Part shown: piece by piece, positions 9,819 through 18,806 of the stretch
How positions within the stretch are numbered: the first letter of the stretch is position 1
Layout: each line of letters opens with the position of its first letter
Assembly: GCF_046000175.1 (NCBI RefSeq)
Contig: NZ_JBEOMB010000011.1
Coordinates: 55,755 to 119,754 of the forward strand
Direction: 5' to 3'
Source of the DNA: Rhodoplanes sp046000175
Lineage (GTDB): Bacteria; Pseudomonadota; Alphaproteobacteria; Rhizobiales; Xanthobacteraceae
DNA: 64,000 nucleotides
The notes under the pieces: model-generated
Seen by the model: the letters and a program-made list of their open reading frames with translations, nothing else
Database searches by the model: none
What the model was told of the DNA's origin: nothing
Position numbers and translations under genes: made by a program

Positions 9819-9852
9819 GTGGGCTGTCGCTCGTCGTGGGCTGTCGCTCGTC
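9819..9852. repeat. 17-bp tandem duplication between convergent genes
   Basis: The unit GTGGGCTGTCGCTCGTC occurs twice head to tail (9819-9835 and 9836-9852) between the triheme cytochrome gene and the convergent Mo-hydroxylase operon. No function is evident; it looks like a slippage duplication. Confidence 0.8.
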
Positions 9853-9904
9853 GAACGCTAGAGGCGAACCACCCGCGACGCACAGGGCTGCCGAGCGCCC
9901 GCGC

Positions 9905-11284
9905 TCATTCGTCCGGCCGACGCTGGCCGTACCGGTCGACCAGCTCGGCGACACGCTGCGCCGTCACGTCGCCGGGGCGGCCGCCCCAGCGCAGGCGCAG
10001 ATAGTTGACGAGCTGTGCCGTCTCTTCGTGGCTCAGCACGTCCGCGAAGGCCGGCATCGCCTGCATGCGCTCGCGGTTCGCGAGGCTGTGCTCCGGGACA
10101 CCCTCGCGAATGATGCGGACGAGATTGAGCGGATTCTCGAGCATCGCGGTCGTGTTGGTGGCCATCGGCACCGAGGCGTGCGGCCGGCCCTCGCCGTCCG
10201 GGCCGTGACAGCCGGCGCACAGGCCCATGTAGAGGCGTCGCCCCGCGTGGTCGGCGGTCTCGGACGCCCGTTGTCCGGAGCGCGTGCTGGCGCCCGTGGT
10301 CTCGGCCGAAGCGGTCGCCGCGGCGGGCGCACCGCCATCGCGTGGTGCGACGTCACGACCGGCCGCCCCGCGCTCGTCCGCGCCGTCGAGCAGATAGGTC
10401 ACCATGGCGGCGAGGTCGTCGTCGGTGAGATATTTGGTCGAGTGGTTCAACACCGGGAACATCCGGAACGTCATGGTGCCCTGCGGGGCGAGGCCGATTT
10501 TCAGGAACGAGGCGAGATCCCGCGGCGTCCATCCGCGGGCGACGAGACCGGCCGCCGTGATGTCGGGCGACTCCGCGTTCTCGATGATCTCGCCCTTCAG
10601 GTGCTGGTCGGACTTCTTGGCATAGGCGATGTTGCGCGGCGTGTGGCACTCGCCGCAATGGCCCAGGACGTCGACCAGATAACGTCCGCGGTGCCACGAC
10701 TCCGACTTTCCGGAGATGTCGGGAAGCGTGCGGTCGTCCGGGCGGAACAGCAGGTTCCAGAAGGCCAGGGCCGGCCGGATGTTGAACGGAAATGCGAGGT
10801 CGTGCGCCCGGTCGGGCTTGTCGACGGCCGGCTGGTCCATCAGGAAGACCCACAGGGCATCGACGTCGGCCCGCGTCATGTAATGATAGGACATGTAGGG
10901 CATCGCGGGATAGAGCCGCGACCCGTCCGGATTGATGCCCCACACCAGCGCCCTGTAGAGATCGTCGGCCGACCATCCGCCGATCCCGTGCGTCGGCGAC
11001 GGCGTGACGTTGGTGCCGTAGATGGTGCCGAACGGCGTCTCCATCGGCAGCCCGCCGGCGAACGAGAGCCCGTCCTCGGACTTGTGACAGGCGACGCAGT
11101 CGGCGGTCTGCGACACGTAGCGGCCGCGCGCCACCAGGTCGCGCCGCTCCTGGTCACCGAGCCGCGCGAAGTCGACCGTCGCGGGCGGAATCTCGCCGGG
11201 CCCGGTGAACACGGCATAGACGACGAACACCGCGATCAGAAGCGCCGCGAGCGATCCGAGCGCGATGATCGCGGCGCGCCTCAT
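9905..11284 (-). CDS. Triheme cytochrome c subunit of a molybdenum hydroxylase (459 aa)
   Basis: Membrane-anchored cytochrome with an N-terminal hydrophobic anchor (residues 5-27) and three haem sites: CVACH (63-67), CGECH (210-214) and CAGCH (356-360). The layout matches the cytochrome subunits of alcohol/aldehyde dehydrogenases and of exported xanthine-dehydrogenase-like enzymes: about 460 residues, GRYVSQTADCVACH near the start and GRYLVDVLGHCGECHTPRN in the middle. It is last in the three-gene operon after the Mo subunit and the 2Fe-2S subunit, and would take their electrons to quinone or to a terminal oxidase. A low-complexity Ala/Thr linker (about 300-345) separates the third domain. 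Confidence 0.88.
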   Translation of the reverse strand: MRRAAIIALGSLAALLIAVFVVYAVFTGPGEIPPATVDFARLGDQERRDLVARGRYVSQTADCVACHKSEDGLSFAGGLPMETPFGTIYGTNVTPSPTHGIGGWSADDLYRALVWGINPDGSRLYPAMPYMSYHYMTRADVDALWVFLMDQPAVDKPDRAHDLAFPFNIRPALAFWNLLFRPDDRTLPDISGKSESWHRGRYLVDVLGHCGECHTPRNIAYAKKSDQHLKGEIIENAESPDITAAGLVARGWTPRDLASFLKIGLAPQGTMTFRMFPVLNHSTKYLTDDDLAAMVTYLLDGADERGAAGRDVAPRDGGAPAAATASAETTGASTRSGQRASETADHAGRRLYMGLCAGCHGPDGEGRPHASVPMATNTTAMLENPLNLVRIIREGVPEHSLANRERMQAMPAFADVLSHEETAQLVNYLRLRWGGRPGDVTAQRVAELVDRYGQRRPDE

Positions 11285-11339
11285 CGCCGCCCCGCCGTGA
11301 TCGCCTGGGTTCGGAGCACCGCACGGGTTCGAAGCGTCG

Positions 11340-11897
11340 TCATCCCGCCCCCGCGTCGTCGCGCGTGAGGCCGGGCGAGGCCAGGATCACGTCCTTCACG
11401 GCGGTCAGATAGCGGACGTATCCGGTGCAGCGGCAGATCTGCGTGTTCATCGCCTCCAGCACGGTCGCCTCGACCTTTTCGCGCGGAATCGGCGCCCGTC
11501 TCAGGCGCTCGATCAGCACGGTCGCGGCATTGACGAAACCGGGCGTGCAGTAGCTGCACTGGAACGAGAAATGGTCGAGATACGCCTGCTGCACCTCCGA
11601 CAGGCGTGTGACCTTGCCGTCGGCGTCGCGGGTGGCGTGGCCCTCGACGGTCCGCACCGACCGGCCGTCGAACCAGACGGCGCCGGTGATGCAGGCCGGC
11701 ACGAGCCGGGACGCGCCGTCCTCACGGTCGACGATGATGGCGCAGGCGTTGCACACGCCCTGCCCGCAGCCGTAGCGGGTCCCGGTCAGGTTCAGATACT
11801 CTTGGAGGAACTCCAGCATCATCAGGTCGTCGGGAATGTCGACCGGGCCGACCGCCCGGCCGTTCACGGTGACGCGAATCGAAACGGTGGTCGTCAC
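11340..11897 (-). CDS. 2Fe-2S subunit of a molybdenum hydroxylase (185 aa)
   Basis: Small iron-sulfur subunit of a xanthine-dehydrogenase/isoquinoline-1-oxidoreductase-type enzyme. A plant ferredoxin-like domain carries C44, C49, C52 and a fourth Cys near 69 (RYGCGQGVCNACA). A helical domain holds the second 2Fe-2S cluster (FQCSYCTPGF and QICRCTGY). The start is GTG: it is preceded by AAGGAGG at good spacing and overlaps the stop of the Mo subunit (GTGA), showing coupled translation. It has no signal peptide, so it would be carried to the periplasm by the TAT signal of its partner. Length is slightly above the usual ~155-165 residues because of an acidic C-terminal tail. Confidence 0.92.
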   Translation of the reverse strand: MTTTVSIRVTVNGRAVGPVDIPDDLMMLEFLQEYLNLTGTRYGCGQGVCNACAIIVDREDGASRLVPACITGAVWFDGRSVRTVEGHATRDADGKVTRLSEVQQAYLDHFSFQCSYCTPGFVNAATVLIERLRRAPIPREKVEATVLEAMNTQICRCTGYVRYLTAVKDVILASPGLTRDDAGAG

Positions 11898-14713
11898 GAC
11901 AGCGCCTCCTTGATGCGGTCCGGGCTGATCGGAAAGGCGTAGAAGCGGCGGCCGATGGCGTGATGGACGGCGTTCGCGATGGCCGGAACCACCGGGATCA
12001 TCACCACTTCGGCGATGCCCTTGGGCGGATCGGTGGCCGACAGCGGCGGCAGCACGGTGCCGTGCTGGCTCCACACCGCGACGTCCGCGGCCCGCGGCAG
12101 CTTGTAGCGGTTGAAGTTCCAGGTGCCGTTGCCGGGCCCGTCCTCGTAGAGCGGCAGATCCTCGAACAGCGCGTGGCCGATGCCCATCGCCAGCCCGCCC
12201 TGGAGCTGGCCGGACACCAGCTCCGGCACGATCTGGGTGCCGCATTCCATCCACGACTTGTGCGACAGGAGCCGCACCTCGCCGCTGCCGCTGTTGACCG
12301 ACAGCTCGACCAGCGTGGCGATGGGAGCGTAGTAGACGACCCCGGCATTGTTGCGCTGGACCGGCGGATACGCGACGGTCCGGCGGGGCTGGAACGCGTA
12401 GTCCCCGTCGGTCATCAGGGCGCGCCGGTCGGGCGTGGCGCCGTCTCCCCATTTCACCGACAGGGCGTCTATGGGCGCGGTGAAGCGCCGACCATCGACC
12501 TCGAACGCGGCCTCGGTCCAGGCCCAGCGATTGAACGTGTGCACGGTCACCCCGGTCACCAAGCCGCGGGCGTGGGCGCGCGCGGCGAGCCGCTCCAGCG
12601 AGAGGGGCGCCAGCGCCCCTGCGACGAGCAGGCCGTCGCGCCACTCGGCCTCGTCGCGGCGCACCACCAGCGGGGCCGCCTGGCCGCCGCCGATGCCCTC
12701 GCTCCACAGCGAAAGCGCCGCCTCCCAGAGACCGAGCTCGAACACCAGCCGAGCCGCCTCGCGGGTCGCGTGCGAGAGATAGTAGGCGGAGTTGGAGGCG
12801 CTGCGCGGCGAGGTGATGCGGGGCACCCAATGCGGGTCCTGCGCGCGGCGCTCCTGCTCCTCCTGGGTCATGGTGTAGGGCTCGTTGTTCGAGACGAGCG
12901 GCAGGCTCGGCCAGTCGACGACGGCGAACTCCGCGTCGTCGGCCGCCCGCCCGAGCCAGCGGGCCGGCACCACCATCTGGGCCGTGGTGGCGCCGCAGCC
13001 GATCTCGGAGACGACGTGGCGCAACAGGATGCGGCCCCCGGCATCGATCTCGATCTGGGCGATCGCCGCCTCGGCGCCGGTGCCGTAGTCCTTGTGGACG
13101 GCCGCGAAGCCGACGCCGTAGAGGTGGCCGGGATGCCGGGCCTCGAAGTCGGTCTTGCGGGCGGCGCGCTCGCGCCACAGCGGATCGGCGGCCGCGGCGT
13201 CGAGCAGCTCGCCGGCGCGCAGCGTCCCGGCCGGCACGGCCCCTTGCGTGTTCTTCATGCCGGTGCGCAGCAGGTTGCGGCGGCGCAGCGCGATGGCGTC
13301 GATGCCGAGCTCCTCCGCGATCTCGTCGACCAGCATCTCGGTCGTCGACATCGACTGCAGCGTGCCGTAGCCGCGCATGGAGCCGGCCGTCGGGGCGCGC
13401 GACGCCTCGACCACGACGGAGAGATCGCTCTTCGGGAAATAGTAGATCGACTGCAGCGCCGTGGCCGAGACCTGGCCGACCGACGGGCTGAAGTTCTGGC
13501 GGCCGCCGCCGTCGCCGACCAGCTCGGCGGCGAGCGAGCGGAACACGCCGGTCTCGGCGTCGACCGCGACCGTCGTCTCGATGTCGAACGGGTGGCGCTT
13601 CAGCGCAGTCTGAAAATGCTCCCAGCGGTCGAGCGCCAGCCGCACCGGCCGGCCGTCGCCGTAGAGCGCCGCCACGGCGACGTAGTACGGGAAGGAGTGA
13701 TGCTCCTTCTGGCCGTAGCCGACCGTGTAGCCGGCGTGGAACGACACGCTCGACAGGGCGAAGCGGCTCTTGCGCACCATGTCGACGATATGGTCGACAT
13801 TGGTGTAGGGCGACTGCGTCCCGGTGACGACGTGCAGCCGGTTCGCGGCGGTGTCGTACCAGGCATTGCCGTTGTCGGTCTCGAGCGCGGCGGGGTCGAC
13901 ATACTGCGAGCGGAAGCGGCGCCGGAACACGCGCCATCCCGTCGGCGGGTTCGCGAGCTCGTCGCGAATGCGTGCTGCATGATGCATCGCGAGCGGCCCG
14001 GAGTCGCCGTCCTCCTGCGCCTCCGGCCACGACACCGAACGGTTCTTCACCGACGCGAACACGGTCGCGTTCTTCATCGGCGAGAAGACGTCGGGGGCGT
14101 CCGGCGTCTCGCCGCCCACCCGGACGTAGCGGGCGCCGCCGTAGGGGTCGCGCGGCACGAAGCCGGTCTCGGCGCCGTAACGGATGGCGTTCTGGTTGAA
14201 CTGGAGCCGCCGCTTGGCGAGACGGAACCTCCCGTACTGATGATAGATCAGAAGCGCGACCGGCTGGCCGAGGAACACCGGCGTGTGGCCCGCCTCCAGC
14301 AGCAGGTCGCCGTAGAAGTCGCGCTCCGGCATGGCGACCCCGTCACGGCCGAGCACGTCGGCCGTGACGGTCACGTCGGGCTGCAGCGCGTCGCCGAGCA
14401 CCGAGAGATCGAGGCCCTCGAACACGCGATCGGCACGCGCCGCGCGCAGCAGCAGCCCGTGCGACTGCTCGTCCGGCCAGCCCGGCATGTCACGCGCCCG
14501 GATGTCGATCGCGAAGGTCTTGTCGCCGACGACCTTGGGAATGCCGTCGCGCCGAAAGCGCACCTTGCCGGCGCCGTCGATCCAGTCGGGCGGCTGGGCG
14601 ATCACCTCGCCCTGGAGCGCGAGAACGCGGCCGAGCGGAACGACCGAAACCGCGACACCGGCCGCGGCCGCGGCGCGAAGGACGTCCCGGCGGGACAGAT
14701 CTCGAGGTCGCAT
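11894..14713 (-). CDS. Molybdopterin-binding subunit of an exported xanthine-dehydrogenase-family oxidoreductase (939 aa)
   Basis: Catalytic subunit that hydroxylates an aldehyde or N-heterocycle with a Mo-cytosine dinucleotide cofactor. The N-terminus RPRDLSRRDVLRAAAAAGVAVS is a twin-arginine signal, so the folded enzyme would act in the periplasm. Family landmarks include GQPVALL, the arginine-containing RGYGTLQSMS segment, and near the C-terminus KGIAEVVMIPVVPAIANAV, where the usual catalytic segment is GxGEPP. The Glu is kept but its surroundings are atypical. Length and TAT signal fit the IorB-like branch. The substrate cannot be told. Start MRPRDLSRRD was preferred over upstream ATGs because the TAT signal begins there. 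Confidence 0.88.
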   Translation of the reverse strand: MRPRDLSRRDVLRAAAAAGVAVSVVPLGRVLALQGEVIAQPPDWIDGAGKVRFRRDGIPKVVGDKTFAIDIRARDMPGWPDEQSHGLLLRAARADRVFEGLDLSVLGDALQPDVTVTADVLGRDGVAMPERDFYGDLLLEAGHTPVFLGQPVALLIYHQYGRFRLAKRRLQFNQNAIRYGAETGFVPRDPYGGARYVRVGGETPDAPDVFSPMKNATVFASVKNRSVSWPEAQEDGDSGPLAMHHAARIRDELANPPTGWRVFRRRFRSQYVDPAALETDNGNAWYDTAANRLHVVTGTQSPYTNVDHIVDMVRKSRFALSSVSFHAGYTVGYGQKEHHSFPYYVAVAALYGDGRPVRLALDRWEHFQTALKRHPFDIETTVAVDAETGVFRSLAAELVGDGGGRQNFSPSVGQVSATALQSIYYFPKSDLSVVVEASRAPTAGSMRGYGTLQSMSTTEMLVDEIAEELGIDAIALRRRNLLRTGMKNTQGAVPAGTLRAGELLDAAAADPLWRERAARKTDFEARHPGHLYGVGFAAVHKDYGTGAEAAIAQIEIDAGGRILLRHVVSEIGCGATTAQMVVPARWLGRAADDAEFAVVDWPSLPLVSNNEPYTMTQEEQERRAQDPHWVPRITSPRSASNSAYYLSHATREAARLVFELGLWEAALSLWSEGIGGGQAAPLVVRRDEAEWRDGLLVAGALAPLSLERLAARAHARGLVTGVTVHTFNRWAWTEAAFEVDGRRFTAPIDALSVKWGDGATPDRRALMTDGDYAFQPRRTVAYPPVQRNNAGVVYYAPIATLVELSVNSGSGEVRLLSHKSWMECGTQIVPELVSGQLQGGLAMGIGHALFEDLPLYEDGPGNGTWNFNRYKLPRAADVAVWSQHGTVLPPLSATDPPKGIAEVVMIPVVPAIANAVHHAIGRRFYAFPISPDRIKEALS

Positions 14714-15106
14714 TCGGTGCCGCGCCGATACTTGCTGTTTCCCGTCCCCGACTCCGAGGGGGAACGTCGTGCGACATGCGCCGTTCCGGCGTCCGACCCG
14801 TTGGTCGCGACGCAACCGTACAAACTCTCCACACGACCCTGAATGCGGCCGGGCTCGCGGCCGACCGGGTCGAGCGCCTGCAGGACGTCGGTGCCTCGCA
14901 GATCATGCGGATGTCGACCGGCCATGCTCAGGCGAGACTTGCAGGACCGCAGCCGCTCCGCCAGCCGCCAGCGGTCGCTCGCGCTCGCGACTGGCGGAGG
15001 CGGCGTGAGCGTCCGGGCTTCGATCCGGCCATGGGGCTCGCGCGAAGTCGTCGCCCGGCGGGCGCCAGACAGAAAACACGATCCGAAGCAGAGACTTAAG
15101 GATGCC
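14714..15106. other. Intergenic region without recognised gene
   Basis: About 390 bp upstream of the Mo-hydroxylase operon and downstream of tRNA-Gln. It must hold the operon promoter (minus strand), but I see no clear -35/-10 pair or conserved operator. Open frames here have arginine-rich translations and no ribosome binding site. Confidence 0.5.
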
Positions 15107-15181
15107 TGGCTGGGGCGCCTGGATTCGAACCAGGGAATGGCGGAATCAAAATCCGCTGCCTTACCACTTGGCTACGCCCCA
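15107..15181 (-). tRNA. tRNA-Gln (TTG)
   Basis: A 75-nt tRNA on the minus strand including an encoded CCA end. The 7-bp acceptor stem pairs TGGGGCG with CGCCCCA, the anticodon loop TTTTGAT sits on a GCGGA/TCCGC stem giving anticodon TTG, and the T arm has TTCGAATC. No integrated element is seen at this gene. Confidence 0.97.
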
Positions 15182-15441
15182 AGGCGGCGGCCTTTCGCGG
15201 GCGCGACCATACTGACCCGCCCCGCTCGGATCAACAGAGCGGTTCCACGGCCGCCGGAATTTCGCGACCCGGGCCGGCGCAATGTCCGACCCGCCGCACG
15301 GCCGCGCGGCGTCCGGCGGCCGCTGCGTCACTCATCCTTCCGTGCGGCGCGGCCGGCCGGCACGCGCCGGCCGCGAAGATTCTTTTGACACCAGGGCACC
15401 GACGACGCGATATGGTTGAAATTCCATTGCCGATGCATCCG

Positions 15442-16371
15442 ATGACGACCCTGTACATCACCCATCCGGCCGCCCTCGACCACATCCCGCCGCTCGGACA
15501 TCCCGAGCGGCCCGACCGTATCCGCGTGGTCGACCGCGTGCTCGAGCAGGAGGCGTTCCAGTCGCTCGCCCGCGACCAGGCGCCGGTCTGCGCGATCGAC
15601 CGCATCGCCCTGTGCCACACCCAGGACTACATCGACGCGATCCGCGAGGCGGCGCCGACCGAGGGCATGGTCCAGCTCGACTCCGACACCTCGATGTCGC
15701 CCGGCACCTACGAGGCGGCGCTGCGCGCCGTCGGCGGCGCCGTGCTGGCCGTCGACGAGGTGATGACGGGCCGGGTCGCCAACGCCTTCTGCGCGATGCG
15801 GCCCCCCGGCCACCACGCCGAGATCACCCAGCCGATGGGGTTCTGCTTCTTCAACAACGCGGCGATCGCGGCACGCCACGCCCGCGACCGGCACGGCGCC
15901 GAGCGGGTGGCCGTCATCGACTTCGACGTCCATCACGGCAACGGCACCCAGGACATCCTGTGGGCCGACCGCAACGTGATGTACTGCTCGACCCACGAGA
16001 TGCCGCTCTATCCCGGGACCGGAGCCGCCTCCGAGCGCGGCGAGCACGGCACCATCGTCAACGCGCCGTTGCGGGCCGGCGACGGCGGCGACGAGTTCCA
16101 GGAGGCGTTCGAGAGCTTGATCATCCCGCGCCTGCTCGACTTCCGGCCCGACCTCGTGGTGCTCTCCGCCGGCTTCGACGCCCACATGCGCGACCCGCTC
16201 GCCAACATCAACCTGCTGGAGCCCGACTACACCTGGGTGACCAAGCGGATGATGGACGTCGCCGACACCTGCTGCGGCGGCCGGCTCGTCTCGCTCCTGG
16301 AAGGCGGCTACGACCTCCAGGGGCTCGCCCGCTCGGTCGCCGTGCATGTCACGGCGCTGATGCGCGGCTGA
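15442..16371 (+). CDS. Histone deacetylase family hydrolase (309 aa)
   Basis: A zinc-dependent amidohydrolase of the histone deacetylase / acetoin utilisation / acetylpolyamine hydrolase family; bacterial members deacetylate polyamines or other small or protein acetyl-lysine substrates. Signatures seen are RPPGHHAE (catalytic His pair), the metal-binding IDFDVHHGNGTQ, SAGFDAH with the second metal ligands, and a C-terminal LEGGYDLQGLA. It is soluble, of the usual length and apparently monocistronic. Orthologues begin near TLYITHP, which favours ATG 15442; ATGs at 15412 and 15433 are alternatives and none has a strong SD. Confidence 0.92.
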   Translation: MTTLYITHPAALDHIPPLGHPERPDRIRVVDRVLEQEAFQSLARDQAPVCAIDRIALCHTQDYIDAIREAAPTEGMVQLDSDTSMSPGTYEAALRAVGGAVLAVDEVMTGRVANAFCAMRPPGHHAEITQPMGFCFFNNAAIAARHARDRHGAERVAVIDFDVHHGNGTQDILWADRNVMYCSTHEMPLYPGTGAASERGEHGTIVNAPLRAGDGGDEFQEAFESLIIPRLLDFRPDLVVLSAGFDAHMRDPLANINLLEPDYTWVTKRMMDVADTCCGGRLVSLLEGGYDLQGLARSVAVHVTALMRG

Positions 16372-16509
16372 GTGGTGCCGGCGCACGGCCGGCCATCGCG
16401 CCGCGCCGGCCGACACGGACGCCGATGCGGACTACCGCAAATTCGACGCAAGTGTCCGGCAGGCGAGAGGCGGGACGATCATCGTCGGGGCGAGGGCGTG
16501 GCGGCGAGA

Positions 16510-17094
16510 GTGACGAGACACGGCGGACCGGGCGCCGGTCGATCAGCCGTATCGACAGCATCGGCCGTGCAGATCGCGCCGCGGCGGCTCGGCGGCCACT
16601 CGGGCAACCACTCGGGCAACCACTCGCGCAACCACTCGGGCGGCCGCGCGCCGGGTCGCGCGGGTCTGCTCGCCGTCGCGCTCTCCGCCGTGGCGATCGG
16701 GCTCGGCGGCTGCAGCCTGAGCGGCCCGTTCTTCGACGACTCCTACGAGAAGGCCAGGGTGCTGTCGCCCGAGCCGGTGCCGGCCTATCGCAAGGTCGTC
16801 GCCGAGGCGATGAAAGAGCTGAAGACGCCGATCGACGCGGCCGGCCTCGGCATCGCGGAGCCGCGCTGGATCGAGCGCATCGGCGGGCCAGCCTGGATCG
16901 TCTGCCTGCGCTCGGACCCCAAGGCCGAGCACGCCGTCTACTACGCCTTCTTCATCCTGAAGGAGAAGGTGATCGACTGGCGCACCGCGATCGGCACCGA
17001 CCGCTGCGTGCATCAGGACTTCGTGTCGTTCGACGTCGCCGCGGTCCCGCTCGACAAGCCGACGGCCGAGCCTGCCTCGGCGCGAGCCCGGTGA
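16510..17094 (+). CDS. Putative lipoprotein with a His/Asn/Ser repeat before the signal segment (194 aa)
   Basis: A hypothetical exported protein. A hydrophobic segment (GLLAVALSAVAIGLGGC) ends in a lipobox Cys. The ~125 residues after it form a compact soluble domain (ERIGGPAWIVCLRSDPKAEHAVYYAFFI) that I do not recognise by name. Before the signal lies a repeat encoding GNHSGNHSRNHSGG from a 12-bp tandem array, giving an unusually long n-region. The start is therefore doubtful: GTG 16510 or GTG 16567 are the best candidates, and 16372 is possible. It may be in the same transcript as the deacetylase gene 138 bp upstream. Confidence 0.62.
   Translation: MTRHGGPGAGRSAVSTASAVQIAPRRLGGHSGNHSGNHSRNHSGGRAPGRAGLLAVALSAVAIGLGGCSLSGPFFDDSYEKARVLSPEPVPAYRKVVAEAMKELKTPIDAAGLGIAEPRWIERIGGPAWIVCLRSDPKAEHAVYYAFFILKEKVIDWRTAIGTDRCVHQDFVSFDVAAVPLDKPTAEPASARAR
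16596..16643. repeat. 12-bp tandem repeat, four units, inside the lipoprotein gene
   Basis: Units of CCACTCGGGCAA and variants begin at 16596, 16608, 16620 and 16632. They are in frame and encode repeated NHSG/NHSR. Copy-number change by slippage would keep the frame because the unit is 12 bp. Confidence 0.85.
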
Positions 17095-17131
17095 GCGTCG
17101 CGGGCATCGATTTCGACTGATGAACGACCGA

Positions 17132-17217
17132 GCTCCGCTCATTCCCGCGGATGCGGGGATCCAGGGGCCGCGTACCGTGTCGCCCCGGCGGTTCCCGCCT
17201 TCGCGGGGACGAGCGGA
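17132..17217. repeat. 86-bp extragenic palindromic repeat, copy 1
   Basis: An 86-bp element starting GCTCCGCTCATTCCCGCG and ending with CGCCTTCGCGGGGACGAGCGG. A copy of the same length and nearly the same sequence is at 44555-44640, and a diverged one near 53682. Each contains facing CCCGC...GCGGG arms and the core GGATCCAGGGGCCGCG. It lies in the gap between convergent genes, typical of REP-like elements. Confidence 0.8.
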
Positions 17218-17247
17218 AGTCGGGTTCGCGTCACACCCGCAGGCGCC

Positions 17248-18228
17248 CTAGCTCTTCAGCACCGCGGGATTGACGCAGGTGTCGGGGGCTTCGCCCGACA
17301 GCACCTTGACGATGTTGCCGACCGCGATGCGACCCATGTTCATCCGCGTCTCCGGCGTCGCCGAGGCGATGTGCGGCGCGAGGATCACGTTGTCGAGGTC
17401 GAGCAACGCGGGCTCGACCGCGGGCTCGTTCTCGAACACGTCGAGGGCCGCGCCCCAGATCACCTTGTCCTTCAGGGCGCGCGCCAGCGCCTTCTCGTCG
17501 ACCACCGGGCCGCGCGCCGCGTTGATCAGCACCGCGGTCGGCTTCATGGCGGCGAGCTCCTTCTCGCCGATCCAGTGGCGGGTCTCCGGCAGCAGCGGCA
17601 CGTGCAGCGTCACGTAGTCGGATTCGGCCAGCAGGGTCGCCTTGTCGACGAAGCGCGCCCCGACGCTCTTCTCGAAATCCGGATCGGGCTTCACGTCGGT
17701 GTAGAGGATTTTCATGCCGAAGGCGGTCGCCTTGCGGGCGACGTTCTTGCCGATGCGGCCGGCGCCGGCGAGACCGAGCGTCCTGCCGTCGACGTCCAGC
17801 CCCATGAAGAACAGCGGCGCCCAGCTGCCCCACTTGCCGGCACGCACGAACTTGTCGGCCTCGACGATTCTGCGCGCCATCGAGAGCATCAGCGTGATGG
17901 TGTGGGTCGCGGTGGCGTCGTCGAGAACGCCCGGCGTGTTGGTCAGGATGACGCCGCGCTGCGTCGCCGCGGCGACGTCGAAATTGTTGTAGCCGACCGC
18001 GAAGTTCGCGACGATCTTGCACTGCGGCCCGGCGGCGTCCAGCACCTCGCCGTCGATCGTGTCGGTCAGCATCGACAGCACGGCGTCCTTGCCGGCGACC
18101 TTCTGCTTCAGCTCGTCCTTGGTGTAGGCGCGGTCGTCCGGGTTGATCTCGACGTCGAAGTGCTCGCGCAGGCGATCGATGTTCTCCTGCTGGATCATGC
18201 GGGTGACGAGAACTTTCGGCTTGGACAT
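17248..18228 (-). CDS. D-2-hydroxyacid dehydrogenase, glyoxylate/hydroxypyruvate reductase type (326 aa)
   Basis: NAD(P)-dependent oxidoreductase interconverting 2-keto and D-2-hydroxy acids. The nucleotide-binding glycine motif is GLAGAGRIG and the catalytic triad residues are the Arg in NAARGPVVDE, the Glu in DVFENEP and the His in LAPHIASAT. Length is standard for GyaR/GhrB-like enzymes. It is third in a minus-strand operon after a KdgT-type permease and an HbpS-like protein, which suggests it works on a sugar acid or related 2-keto acid imported by the permease. MSKPKVLV was chosen as start by family alignment; an in-frame ATG 30 bp upstream is possible. Confidence 0.9.
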   Translation of the reverse strand: MSKPKVLVTRMIQQENIDRLREHFDVEINPDDRAYTKDELKQKVAGKDAVLSMLTDTIDGEVLDAAGPQCKIVANFAVGYNNFDVAAATQRGVILTNTPGVLDDATATHTITLMLSMARRIVEADKFVRAGKWGSWAPLFFMGLDVDGRTLGLAGAGRIGKNVARKATAFGMKILYTDVKPDPDFEKSVGARFVDKATLLAESDYVTLHVPLLPETRHWIGEKELAAMKPTAVLINAARGPVVDEKALARALKDKVIWGAALDVFENEPAVEPALLDLDNVILAPHIASATPETRMNMGRIAVGNIVKVLSGEAPDTCVNPAVLKS

Positions 18229-18362
18229 GGAGGGTTCGGTCCTTGGCTCGTTGGACATTGGTGGGCGCCGCGGCGCCGGACCGGCGCCGTGCACCGGCGC
18301 CGAGCGGGCGGGCCCCGGCCGGGGTCCGCCCGAAGGTTTTCATATGATCTCGCTGCGACGCC

Positions 18363-18779
18363 TCAGAGCGCGTCGCGACCGACGAGATCGGCGAGGCCGT
18401 GGACGATCGCCTGATCCTCCTCCGACTTCAAGCCGCTGACCCCGACGCCGCCGATCACGGCGCCGTCGCCGCTCTTGAGCACGGCGCCGCCGGGCAGCGA
18501 CGTGATCTTCTCGTCGCAGAAGTCGCGGGCCGTCACCTGTTCGCGATGCAGCCGCTCCAGGAAGGCGTCGGTGTGCACGCCGAGGCGCGCCGCCGAGTAG
18601 GCCTTGCCGATGGCGATCTGGATCGAGCGCAGCGGCGCCCCGTCCATCCGCGAGAAGCCGACGAGATGGCCGGTCCCGTCGACGACGGCGACGCAGATCG
18701 GTCGCTCGTAGTCGGCGACCGCCTGGCCGATCGCCCGGGCGATCAGCGTGTCGGCGGCGGCGCGGTCGATGTTGTTCAT
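18363..18779 (-). CDS. HbpS/GlcG-like haem-degrading-family protein (138 aa)
   Basis: A single-domain protein of the HbpS/GlcG family (PF03928 type). Landmarks are AVVDGTGHLVGFSRMDGAPLRSIQIAIGKAYSAA and a glycine-rich C-terminal segment (GGVGVSGLKSEED). Family members form octamers and some bind haem, but most are of unknown role in sugar-acid or glycolate operons. Without a signal peptide it should be cytoplasmic. It lies 27 bp after the permease and 134 bp before the dehydrogenase; a GGAG ribosome binding site precedes the ATG. Here a metabolic accessory role is more likely than haem sensing. Confidence 0.87.
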   Translation of the reverse strand: MNNIDRAAADTLIARAIGQAVADYERPICVAVVDGTGHLVGFSRMDGAPLRSIQIAIGKAYSAARLGVHTDAFLERLHREQVTARDFCDEKITSLPGGAVLKSGDGAVIGGVGVSGLKSEEDQAIVHGLADLVGRDAL

Positions 18780-18806
18780 GATGGCACTCCGGCTTTCTGG
18801 TTCGGG

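Noticed and set aside
11960..14842. 960-codon plus-strand frame
   Set aside because: Shadow of the Mo-hydroxylase gene with Arg/His-rich translation.
16596..16643. Possible CRISPR-like short repeat array
   Set aside because: The four 12-bp units are directly adjacent without spacers; it is a coding tandem repeat.
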